Shown: piece after piece, positions 42,579-49,958 of the stretch | Numbering within the stretch: position 1 is the stretch's first letter | Layout: every line of letters begins with the position of its first letter | Assembly (NCBI RefSeq): GCF_019890675.1 | Contig: NZ_JAIOAA010000025.1 | Location: 1-57,473 of the forward strand | Direction of reading: 5' to 3' | Length of the DNA stretch: 57,473 nt | Origin: Micromonospora sp. PLK6-60 | GTDB taxonomy: Bacteria; Actinomycetota; Actinomycetes; Mycobacteriales; Micromonosporaceae | Program-made: the position numbers and the translations under genes | The notes under the pieces: generated by a model | Database searches by the model: none | The model's input: only the letters and a program-made list of their open reading frames with translations | What the model was told of the DNA's origin: nothing

Positions 42579-43916
42579 GTGAGCCTCGCCGTCTGCGCCG
42601 ATGTCGGGTCGACGTACACGAAGGTGGCGGTGGTGGACACCGACGGCGGCCGGCTGGTCGCCGCGGCGGCCGCGCCGACCACCGTGGGCACCGATGTGCT
42701 GCACGGCCTGGACGCGGCGGTCGGGGCGGCCACCGCCGGCCTGCCCGCCGACCACGCCCCCTGGTATGTGTGCTCGTCGGCCGGTGGTGGGCTGCGGCTG
42801 GCGGTGATCGGCTACGAGCCGCTGGTCACCGCGCAGGCCGGCCGGCGGGTCGGCCTGTCCGCCGGGGCCGACGTGGTGCACGTGGCCGCCGGCCGGTTGG
42901 GTGCGGCGGAGCTGGCCGCGTTGCGGGCCGCCCGGCCGGACGTGGTGCTGCTGGTCGGCGGCACCGACGGCGGTGACGCCGACACCCTCACCCACAACGC
43001 GACCCGGCTGGCGAAGGCCCGCTGGCGGGTGCCGGTGGTCCTCGCGGGCAACGCTGACGCCCGCGACGACCTGTCTGCCCTGCTCGCCGGGGCGGGGGTG
43101 CCGGTGACGGCCTGCGCCAACGTGCTGCCCCGCATCGGGGTGCTCGCCCCGGCGGCGGCGCGGGCGGCGATCCGGGAGGTGTTCCTGCGGCACGTCATCG
43201 GCGGCAAGCGGCTGTCGCGGGGCGGCCGGTTCGCGCGGCTGGTGCGCGCGGCCACCCCCGACGCGGTGCTGACCGGGGTGGAGGTCCTCGCCGACACCCT
43301 CGGCGGTGACCTGGTGGTGGTCGACGTCGGTGGCGCCACCACCGACGTGTACTCGGTGCTCACCCCCGACGAACGCGACAGCGGTCCCGGTCGGGAGGTC
43401 GCCGGCACGCTGTGGCGGGCCCGCACCGTCGAGGGGGACCTGGGGATGCGGTGGAGCGCGCCGGGGGTGGTGCGGGCCGCGGCGGAGGAACGGCTGCTGG
43501 CCGACGGTGAGCGCGACGGGTTGACGGCGGCGGCGGCGGTCCGCGCCGCCGACCCGGGGTTCCTGCCCGCCGGCGCCGACGACCGGGCCGCCGAGCGGCG
43601 CATCGCCGCCCTCGCCGCGACGGTGGCGGTGCGCCGGCACGCGCGCGGTGGGGCCACCGGTGAGCGGGCCGGCCGGGATCTGCGGGACGTGCGGCTGGTG
43701 GTCGGCTCCGGTGGGGTGCTGCGCCACGCCGACCCGGCCGACGCCGGGCACGTGCTGGCGGCGGTGCTGGCCGACCACGCCGGTGGGTGGGCGGTGCCCC
43801 GGCACGCCCGGCCGGTGGTCGACACCGAGTACGTGCTGGCCGCCGCGGGGCTGCTGGCGCAGGAGCAGCCGGGCGCGGCGGCGGCGTTGCTGCGCCACCA
43901 CCTCGGCGCGGGGTGA
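42579..43916 (+). CDS. MutL-like ASKHA ATPase, candidate aminomutase reactivase
   Basis: A 445-residue protein of the glutamate-mutase MutL family, an ASKHA-fold ATPase. The phosphate-1 motif is VCADVGSTYTKVAVVDTDGG; others are PDVVLLVGGTDGGDADTLTHN, VPVVLAGNADARDD, DLVVVDVGGATTDVYSVLTP and VRLVVGSGGVLRHADPADAG. Such proteins are found with B12-dependent aminomutases (glutamate mutase, ornithine and lysine aminomutases), where they are proposed to free damaged cobalamin from the enzyme. Its place at the end of the kam operon supports this. GTG at 42579 is chosen because of AAGGACGG upstream and because the motif starts right after it. Confidence 0.9.
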   Translation: MSLAVCADVGSTYTKVAVVDTDGGRLVAAAAAPTTVGTDVLHGLDAAVGAATAGLPADHAPWYVCSSAGGGLRLAVIGYEPLVTAQAGRRVGLSAGADVVHVAAGRLGAAELAALRAARPDVVLLVGGTDGGDADTLTHNATRLAKARWRVPVVLAGNADARDDLSALLAGAGVPVTACANVLPRIGVLAPAAARAAIREVFLRHVIGGKRLSRGGRFARLVRAATPDAVLTGVEVLADTLGGDLVVVDVGGATTDVYSVLTPDERDSGPGREVAGTLWRARTVEGDLGMRWSAPGVVRAAAEERLLADGERDGLTAAAAVRAADPGFLPAGADDRAAERRIAALAATVAVRRHARGGATGERAGRDLRDVRLVVGSGGVLRHADPADAGHVLAAVLADHAGGWAVPRHARPVVDTEYVLAAAGLLAQEQPGAAAALLRHHLGAG

Positions 43917-43966
43917 GCCGGCCCGGGCGCGACACGCCGGGGCCGGCCGCGACAGGCCCGGGTGGG

Positions 43967-43997
43967 TTGACAGGGCCGGGGGGTCGGCACGTACCGT
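43967..43997 (+). promoter_or_regulatory. promoter-like TTGACA and TACCGT in the gene-free region
   Basis: A perfect -35 TTGACA at 43967-43972 and TACCGT at 43992-43997, 19 bases apart. Spacing is slightly long; a housekeeping promoter driving the stretch that follows is plausible. Confidence 0.5.
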
Positions 43998-44003
43998 CTT
44001 TGA

Positions 44004-44319
44004 GTCCTACTACGGGAAGCGGCTGTTGTTCGCTTCGTCCTCTCGCCCGCTGGCCGAGTGACCCGACGCACGGTGCGACATGTGCGTGGGCCGCGGCGGC
44101 CAGGTCCAGCGGGCGGGGGTCGGCGGGGCGGCGCGAACCGGCCGCGGTAACCGGTGTACGGGCAGGGTGAGGTGCACGGCCAGTAGACAACGGCCCGGCG
44201 GGGGCAGCCAGTCACCGTCCGGTCGGTCCGAAGGTCGCCCGTGCCGCATCCTCGCCCCACCGGCCGGGGAGGGCCTGGGAGCATCGGGGCGCGGCGGAAG
44301 CCGCGCCCCGATTTCGTTT
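44004..44319 (+). ncRNA. candidate small non-coding RNA
   Basis: About 410 bases (43917-44330) separate the mutL-like stop from the convergent alpha/beta hydrolase stop with no credible gene in any frame. A TTGACA promoter-like element precedes this interval, and an intrinsic terminator with a T-rich tail on the plus strand ends it at 44283-44319. The predicted transcript would be about 310 bases, GC-rich, with several inverted repeats. I compared it by memory with RNase P RNA, tmRNA and cobalamin riboswitch motifs and found none of their conserved boxes. It could also be only the 3' UTR and terminator of the kam operon. Confidence 0.4.
44283..44319 (+). terminator. intrinsic terminator
   Basis: A perfect 13-bp stem ATCGGGGCGCGGC with its complement around GGAA, followed by TTCGTTTGT on the plus strand. 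The opposite strand has no T-tail, so it mainly ends rightward transcription. Confidence 0.7.
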
Positions 44320-44330
44320 GTCCGGGCCGG

Positions 44331-45017
44331 TCACCCGGCGCGGTACGCCTCCAACTGGTCGGCGAGCAGCGTCGGCTGGCTCAGCGGCAGCAGGTGCCCG
44401 CCGGGCAGCACGTCCGGTTCCACGCCCAGGCGTTGCCGGGCCAGCCGCTGCTGGAACGCCAGCGGGAAGAACCGGTCGTCGCGGCCGGACACCACCCGGG
44501 TCGGCACGTCCGGCCAGCGGCGCAGCGGATTCGCGCTGGTGAACACCGCCGCCGACTCGGGTGCCTCGGTGGCGAGCAGCCGTCCAGCCACCTCGCCGGG
44601 CACGTCGTGGAAGAAGTCGACCGCCAGGTCCACGCCGGCGTGCGGGTCGCGGCCCTGGGCGGCGGCGTGGACGGCGCGGGCCTCGGCGTGGCCGGTGGTC
44701 TCCCACCAGTCGCCGGCGGTCTCGCCGGGGGCGGGGATCATCGGGTTGACCAGCACCAGCAGCCGCACCGCCGGGTGGTCGGCGACCAGCGCGGCGGTGA
44801 ACGCGCCGAGGGACTGGGCCACCAGTGTCACGTCGGGGTGCTCGTCGACGGCGGCGCGGACGAGGTCGACGTACGCGGGCAGGCCGGCGTGTTCGTCGGC
44901 GCCGGGCAGCACCACGGGCACGGCCTGCCGGCCCCGCCGGCGCAGTTCGCCGGCGAGCAGGTGCCACTCCTCGCCGGTGCCGCCGGCGCCCGGCACCAGC
45001 ACGTAGGTCACGGTCAT
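44331..45017 (-). CDS. alpha/beta hydrolase
   Basis: A 228-residue hydrolase opening YVLVPGAGGTGEEWHLLAGE. The nucleophile elbow is LVAQSLGAFTA (Ser in AQSLG, with Ala in place of the first Gly). The acid is likely in VVSGRDDRFFP and the His in LPGGHLLPLSQP. No signal peptide. It diverges from an HxlR-type regulator, which shares a 25-bp palindrome in the 78-bp gap. It is probably the regulated target and may detoxify an ester or aldehyde-type compound sensed by the regulator. Confidence 0.9.
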   Translation of the reverse strand: MTVTYVLVPGAGGTGEEWHLLAGELRRRGRQAVPVVLPGADEHAGLPAYVDLVRAAVDEHPDVTLVAQSLGAFTAALVADHPAVRLLVLVNPMIPAPGETAGDWWETTGHAEARAVHAAAQGRDPHAGVDLAVDFFHDVPGEVAGRLLATEAPESAAVFTSANPLRRWPDVPTRVVSGRDDRFFPLAFQQRLARQRLGVEPDVLPGGHLLPLSQPTLLADQLEAYRAG

Positions 45018-45033
45018 GGTGTCCCCTCGACTC

Positions 45034-45058
45034 GGTTGCTCCTAGATTAGGAGCAACC
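45034..45058. promoter_or_regulatory. perfect 11-bp inverted-repeat operator
   Basis: GGTTGCTCCTA, GAT, TAGGAGCAACC. It lies in the 78-bp gap between the hydrolase and the HxlR-type regulator gene, overlapping where both promoters must be. Such a perfect site is typical of a dimeric winged-helix repressor acting on both genes. Confidence 0.82.
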
Positions 45059-45095
45059 ACTTCGGGTGGGCAAGCAGCCTCGCTAGAGTGGGCCG

Positions 45096-45740
45096 GTGCG
45101 TTCCTACGGCGACTTCTGCGGCGTGGCCCGGGCGCTGTCGGCCGTCGGCGAACGGTGGGCGCTGCTGGTCGTGCGGGAGTTGCTGCTCGGCCCGAAACGC
45201 TTCTCCGACCTCAGCCGCGCCCTGCCCACCCTCAGCCAGAACGTGCTCTCCCAGCGGCTGCGGGAGTTGGAGCAGGCCGGGGTGGTGACCCGCCGGCTGC
45301 TCGGCCCGCCGGCCGGCGCCCGGGTGTACGAACTCACCCCGCGCGGACGGGACCTGGAGGACACCCTGCTGGCGCTGGGGACCTGGGGCAGCCGCCAACC
45401 GTTGCCGCCGACCGGCCAGCTCAGCGTGGACGCGCTGATGCTCGCGCTGCGCACCACCTACGACCCGGGCCGCGCCGGTGGCCTGCACGCCCACGTCGAC
45501 CTGCGGGTGGCCGCCGACCGGTTCGACGTCGAGGTCGGCCCGGACGGCGTGCACATCACCCGCGGCACCGCCGCGCGGCCCGCCGCCGGCGTACGCGCCG
45601 ACGTGCCGACGCTGCTCGCGGTGCTCTTCGGCGGCCGGCCGGTCGACGACGCCGTGGCCGCCGGTGACCTGGAACTGCACGGCGACCGCGACGTCGCCGC
45701 CCGGTTCCTGGGCTGCTTCCCCGGCCCCGCACCGGCCTGA
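45096..45740 (+). CDS. HxlR-family regulator with a C-terminal SCP2-like domain
   Basis: A 214-residue regulator. Residues 1-100 are an HxlR winged helix: DFCGVARALSAVGERWALLV, VRELLLGPKRFSDLSRALP, LSQNVLSQRLRELEQAGVVT, YELTPRGRDLEDTLLALG. The remainder, with ALRTTYDPGRAGGLHAHVDL and the late DLELHGDRDVAARFLGCFP, resembles a sterol-carrier-protein-2-type ligand pocket, so a hydrophobic ligand may control it. GTG start. Divergent from the alpha/beta hydrolase and very likely autoregulated through the palindrome at 45034-45058. Confidence 0.9.
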   Translation: MRSYGDFCGVARALSAVGERWALLVVRELLLGPKRFSDLSRALPTLSQNVLSQRLRELEQAGVVTRRLLGPPAGARVYELTPRGRDLEDTLLALGTWGSRQPLPPTGQLSVDALMLALRTTYDPGRAGGLHAHVDLRVAADRFDVEVGPDGVHITRGTAARPAAGVRADVPTLLAVLFGGRPVDDAVAAGDLELHGDRDVAARFLGCFPGPAPA

Positions 45741-45743
45741 CCC

Positions 45744-46325
45744 TCAACCCCCGGCCGGGCGGGCCCGCACGTGCAGCCGCTCGCCCTGCGGCCCGAACAG
45801 GCTCAGCACCTCCGCCGGCCGGGGGTCCGGATTGGCGACGGCGTGCGGCACCCGGGTGTCGAACTCGGCGACCTCACCCTCGGTCAGCAGCAGGTCGTGC
45901 TCGCCCAGCAGCAGCCGGATCCGCCCGGACAGCACGTACAGCCACTCGTGGCCCTCGTGGGTCTGGGGGGTCACCTCGGCCGGGGTGTGCGGCGGGAACA
46001 CCTGTTTGAAGGCGCGCACCCCGCCGGGGCGGCGGGTCAGTGGCAGGTACGTCACCCCGTGCCGCACGATCGGCCGGGCCCGCACCCGCGGGTCGTCCAC
46101 CGGCGGGGCGCCGACCAGGTCGTCCAGCGGCACCTGGTGCGCGCGGGCCAGCGGCAGCAGCAGCTCCAGGGTGGGGCGGCGGCCCCCGGACTCCAGCCGG
46201 GACAGGGTGCTCACCGAGATGCCCGTCTCCGCCGACAACTGGGCCAGGGTGGTGCCGCGGCGGCGGCGCAACGCCCGCAGCCGGGGCCCGACCGCGGCCA
46301 GCACCGCCGACTCCTCGTTTGCCAT
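45744..46325 (-). CDS. XRE-family regulator with a cupin domain
   Basis: A 193-residue protein. The N-terminal helix-turn-helix (GPRLRALRRRRGTTLAQLSA, ETGISVSTLSRLESGGRRPT) is followed by a cupin (THEGHEWLYVLSGRIRLLLG, VAEFDTRVPHAVANPDPR). Proteins of this type sense small ligands or metal and regulate nearby metabolic genes. It diverges from the oxidoreductase-methyltransferase gene and is convergent with the HxlR gene. The ATG at 46325 is chosen over a long upstream frame that overlaps the oxidoreductase. Confidence 0.92.
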   Translation of the reverse strand: MANEESAVLAAVGPRLRALRRRRGTTLAQLSAETGISVSTLSRLESGGRRPTLELLLPLARAHQVPLDDLVGAPPVDDPRVRARPIVRHGVTYLPLTRRPGGVRAFKQVFPPHTPAEVTPQTHEGHEWLYVLSGRIRLLLGEHDLLLTEGEVAEFDTRVPHAVANPDPRPAEVLSLFGPQGERLHVRARPAGG

Positions 46326-46401
46326 ACCGGCAACAGTACTTGCCGGTCGGGCCGGGGCGGGTGCACCGTGGGCGGCGACGACGAGCGACGGAGGCGACGA
46401 C

Positions 46402-47973
46402 GTGGACGAACGGTACGACGTGGTGGTGATCGGTGGCGGCCCGGCCGGGCTGGCCGGCGCGGTGGCCCTGACCCGGGCCCGGCGCAGCGTGCTCGTGGTG
46501 GACGCGGGGCAGCCCCGCAACGCCCCCGCCGCCGGGGTGCACCACCACCTCGGGCACGACGGGACAGCCCCGGCGCGGCTGCTCGCCGCCGGCCGGGCCG
46601 AGGCCGCCCGCTACGGCGCCGAGCTGGTCGACGCCACCGCCACCGCCGCCACCGCCGACGGCGACGGATTCCGGGTACGGCTGCACGACGGGCGGGCCGT
46701 GTCCGCCCGCCGGCTGCTGGTCACCACCGGCCTGGTCGACGAGCTGCCCGACGTGCCCGGCCTGGCGGAGCGCTGGGGGCGCGAGGTGCTGCACTGCCCG
46801 TACTGCCACGGCTGGGAGGTCCGCGACCAGCGCATCGGGGTGCTGGCCACCGGCCCGCTCGGGGTGCACCAGGCGCAGCTGTGGCGGCAGTGGAGCCCAC
46901 ACGTGATCCTGCTGCGCCACGGCGCGCCGGCCCCCGACGCCGAGCAGGCCGAGCAGCTCGCCGCCCGCGGCATCGCCGTCGTCGACGGCCCGGTCACCGC
47001 CCTGGAAACCCACGACGGCGCGCTGGCCGGGGTGCGGCTCGCCGACGGGGACGTCGTCGCGCTCGACGCCCTCGCCGTCACCACCCGGCTGGTCGCCCGC
47101 GCCGGGGTGCTGTCCTCCCTCGGCCTGCACCCGGTCGACGTGGAGCTGGGCGGGCACGTCGTCGGCACCCGGATCCCCGCCGACCCCGACGGCGCCACCG
47201 CCGTGCCCGGGGTGTGGGTGGCCGGCAACGTCACCGACGTACGCGCCCAGGTGGCCGTCGCGGCGGCGGCCGGGCTCACCGCCGGGGCCGCCGTCAACGC
47301 CGACCTGATCGCCGACGACACCCGCGCCGCCGTGCGGGCGCACCGCGAGCTGCGCGCCACCATGCACGAGCGGGACGCCTGGGAGCAGCGCTACCGGTCC
47401 CGGTCGCACGTGTGGAGCGGCCGGCCCAACCCGCAGCTGGTCGCCGAGGCCGCCGACCTCACCCCCGGCCGGGCCCTCGACGTCGGCTGCGGCGAGGGGG
47501 CCGACGCGATCTGGCTGGCCGGGCGGGGCTGGCAGGTCACCGCCGTGGACCTCTCCTCGGTCGCCCTGCAACGGGCCGCCGCGCAGGCCGCCGACGCCGG
47601 GGTCGCCGACCGGGTCACCTTCGCGCAGGCCGACCTGCGACACGACCCGCTGCCCGGCGCCGGCTACGACCTGGTCACCGCCCAGTACGTGCACCTGCCC
47701 GCCGAGCAGCAGCGCCGGTTGTGGGCGCGGTTGGCCGACGCCGTCGCCCCCGGCGGCATCCTGCTCATCGTCGGACACCACCCGGCCGACCTGCGCACCA
47801 CCGTGCGCCGCCCGCACCTGCCGGAGCTGATGTTCACCGCCGCGCAGGTCGCCGGCGTCCTCGACCCGCTCGGGTGGGCGGTGACCGCGCAGGACCGGCC
47901 CCGTGAGATCACCGATCACGACGGGCGGACCGCCACCGTACGCGACGCCGTGCTGGTGGCTCGGCGCCGCTGA
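46402..47973 (+). CDS. fused TrxR-like FAD oxidoreductase and class I SAM methyltransferase
   Basis: A 523-residue bifunctional protein. Residues 1-310 are a thioredoxin-reductase-like flavoprotein with FAD motif DVVVIGGGPAGLAGAVALT and the redox pair Cys132-x-x-Cys135 in LHCPYCHGWEVRDQR. Residues about 320-523 are a methyltransferase with SAM motif I ALDVGCGEGADAIWLA (358-373) and motif with YDLVTAQYVHLP and GGILLIVGHHPAD. GTG start with GGAGG 8 bases upstream. It diverges from the XRE-cupin regulator. The two activities may act on one thiol or metabolite, but the substrate is unknown. Confidence 0.93.
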   Translation: MDERYDVVVIGGGPAGLAGAVALTRARRSVLVVDAGQPRNAPAAGVHHHLGHDGTAPARLLAAGRAEAARYGAELVDATATAATADGDGFRVRLHDGRAVSARRLLVTTGLVDELPDVPGLAERWGREVLHCPYCHGWEVRDQRIGVLATGPLGVHQAQLWRQWSPHVILLRHGAPAPDAEQAEQLAARGIAVVDGPVTALETHDGALAGVRLADGDVVALDALAVTTRLVARAGVLSSLGLHPVDVELGGHVVGTRIPADPDGATAVPGVWVAGNVTDVRAQVAVAAAAGLTAGAAVNADLIADDTRAAVRAHRELRATMHERDAWEQRYRSRSHVWSGRPNPQLVAEAADLTPGRALDVGCGEGADAIWLAGRGWQVTAVDLSSVALQRAAAQAADAGVADRVTFAQADLRHDPLPGAGYDLVTAQYVHLPAEQQRRLWARLADAVAPGGILLIVGHHPADLRTTVRRPHLPELMFTAAQVAGVLDPLGWAVTAQDRPREITDHDGRTATVRDAVLVARRR

Positions 47974-47979
47974 ACGCCG

Positions 47980-48615
47980 TCAGCGGCGGATCAGGCCGAG
48001 CCGGGTCGCCGCCGCCACCGCGCCGGTCCGCGAGTCCACGCCCAGCTTGGTGAAGATCCGCGCCAGGTGGGACTTCACGGTGCCCTCGGTGAGCCGCAGC
48101 CGGCCGCCGACGGCCCGGTTCGACAGTCCCTCGGCGACCAGGGCGAGGACCTCGATCTCGCGGTGGGTCAGCGCGGTGGCGGGGGAGCGCAGCCGGTGCA
48201 TCAGCCGGTCCGCGACCATGGGCGCCAGGACCGTACGCCCGGCCGCCGCCGCGCGCACGGCGGCGCCCAGATCCTCGGGCAGGGCGTCCTTGAGCAGATA
48301 GCCGCTCGCGCCGGCCTCAATGGCGGGCAACGTGTCGGCGTCGGAGTCGTAGGTGGTGACGATCAACACCCGGGCGGCCCCCGCGCCGGCGGTGATCGCC
48401 GCGGTGGCCTGCGCGCCGGTCATCCCGGGGCCGAAGCGCAAGTCCATCAGCACCACGTCGATGTCGCCCATGGCGGCGCGGGCCACGGCCTGCTCGCCGG
48501 TGGCGGCCTCGGCCACCACCAGCAGGTCCGGCTCAGACTCCAACACCGCGCGCAGCCCGGCCCGCACCACCGGGTGGTCGTCGGCCAGCAGCAGCCGGAT
48601 CGGCGCAGGCGTCAC
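47980..48615 (-). CDS. NarL/LuxR-type response regulator
   Basis: A 211-residue regulator with receiver (Asp12-Asp13, phosphoacceptor Asp58 in DVVLMDLRFGPGMTG, Lys in YLLKDALPED) and C-terminal LuxR-type HTH (LTHREIEVLALVAEGLSNRA, TVKSHLARIFTKLGVDSRTG). The GTG start overlaps the kinase stop. Together they form a NarL-type two-component system beside an ABC exporter transcribed divergently, the usual layout of antibiotic- or peptide-sensing modules. Confidence 0.95.
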   Translation of the reverse strand: MTPAPIRLLLADDHPVVRAGLRAVLESEPDLLVVAEAATGEQAVARAAMGDIDVVLMDLRFGPGMTGAQATAAITAGAGAARVLIVTTYDSDADTLPAIEAGASGYLLKDALPEDLGAAVRAAAAGRTVLAPMVADRLMHRLRSPATALTHREIEVLALVAEGLSNRAVGGRLRLTEGTVKSHLARIFTKLGVDSRTGAVAAATRLGLIRR

Positions 48616-49793
48616 GACCCCGCCCCCGCGTCAACGGCCGGGCCAGCCACCGGCAGCCGGGCGGTCAGCGTGGTGCCCTGCCCAGGGGCGGACACGACGC
48701 TGAGGGTGCCGCCCAGGTCCCCCACCCGGGCCCGCATCCCGGCCAGTCCGAACCCGTTCCTCGGACCGGATGGCGACCGCCGGAGGTCGAAGCCGGCGCC
48801 GTCGTCGGCGACCACTACGGCGACCGCGGCGTCGCCGTAGTCGAGGGTCACCTGGACGGTGCCGGCGTGCCCGTGCTGAACCGTGTTGGCCAGCGCGGAC
48901 TGGGCTACCCGCAGCAGCGCCACCTCGTACGGGGTCGACAGCGCCACCGGGTCCCCGGTGACCCGGAACCGGGCGTCGAGCCGGTGCTGGGCGGCGGTGG
49001 TGACGCAGAGCCGGTCCAGGGCGCCCGCCAGCGTCGTCCCCTCCAGCGGCGGCGGGGTGAGCGCGGTGACGAACCGGCGGGCCTCGGCCAGGTTGTCCGC
49101 CGCGGCCTGGCGCGCCTGCTCTACGTAGCCGGCGGCCCGGCCGTCGGGCAGGTCACGCCCGGCCGCTCGCAGCAGCAACTGGATGCTGGACAGCCCTTGG
49201 GCGAGCGTGTCGTGGATCTCCCGCGCCAGCCGTTCCCGCTCGGCCAGCACACCGGCGCGGTGCTGCTCCGCGGCCAGGTCCGCGCGGGTCGCGGTCAGCT
49301 CCTCGATCAACCGGCGTCGCCGCTCGCTCTCTCGGTACAGGACCTGGTAGCCCCGCGCCACCGCCACCGCGACCAGCGCGCCCAGCGCCGGGCCCACCAC
49401 CACCGCCGGGGAGAACGAGCCGCGGTGCGCGGCGAACGCGGCCACCGCGGTCGCCGCGGTGGCCGCCACCGCCAGCAGGGCCGCCCGGCGGGCCAGCAGA
49501 TGCAGGCCCAGGAAGTACAGCGGGAAGGCCAGCCACACCGCGTCGGCGGAGAGGACCAGCAGCAGCAGCCAGAGCGCCGCCACCGCCGCCAACCATCCCC
49601 GCACGGCCCCGCCGCGGCGTAGCAGGCCACCCGCCGCGTACGTCAGCCCCAGCATCGCCGCCACGGCCACCACCGCGGTGGCGTGCGGCGCGGCGTCGAC
49701 CACCGCCCGGGCGGCGACCAGCCCGAGCAAGCCGGCGACCAGCAGATGCAGGCACCAGGCCAGGGCGCGGAAAGTGGCGGCGAAGGTGTTCAC
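48612..49793 (-). CDS. NarL-type (HPK7) sensor histidine kinase
   Basis: A 393-residue kinase. Residues 1-150 hold about five to six membrane helices with almost no external loop, so the signal is likely within the membrane or passed from another protein. The DHp segment has the phosphoacceptor His in LAREIHDTLAQGLSSIQ, and the ATPase has a compact GLAGMRARVGDLGG after VVVADDGAGFDL. This matches the intramembrane-sensing kinases of cell-envelope stress systems. It shares a 165-bp divergent promoter with the ABC transporter operon at 49959. Confidence 0.93.
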   Translation of the reverse strand: MNTFAATFRALAWCLHLLVAGLLGLVAARAVVDAAPHATAVVAVAAMLGLTYAAGGLLRRGGAVRGWLAAVAALWLLLLVLSADAVWLAFPLYFLGLHLLARRAALLAVAATAATAVAAFAAHRGSFSPAVVVGPALGALVAVAVARGYQVLYRESERRRRLIEELTATRADLAAEQHRAGVLAERERLAREIHDTLAQGLSSIQLLLRAAGRDLPDGRAAGYVEQARQAAADNLAEARRFVTALTPPPLEGTTLAGALDRLCVTTAAQHRLDARFRVTGDPVALSTPYEVALLRVAQSALANTVQHGHAGTVQVTLDYGDAAVAVVVADDGAGFDLRRSPSGPRNGFGLAGMRARVGDLGGTLSVVSAPGQGTTLTARLPVAGPAVDAGAGS

Positions 49794-49958
49794 AGTCCTT
49801 CCAGCCTAGGCGTCGTCGCGGCCGGTGCCCTCTGTCGAAGGATGCAACGCCGCCACCGTCGTTCGGCCGGGGAAGTTCCCTCCACGGCCAGATGCCGCTC
49901 GCGGCGGTGGCGGGGACCGTGGAGACATCCGCCTCCACCGTCGAAAGGGCCGCCCGTC

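Noticed and set aside
43917..44330. RNase P RNA, tmRNA or cobalamin riboswitch in the gene-free stretch
   Set aside because: None of their conserved boxes (for example the B12 box or the tmRNA tag and tRNA-like ends) could be found on either strand.
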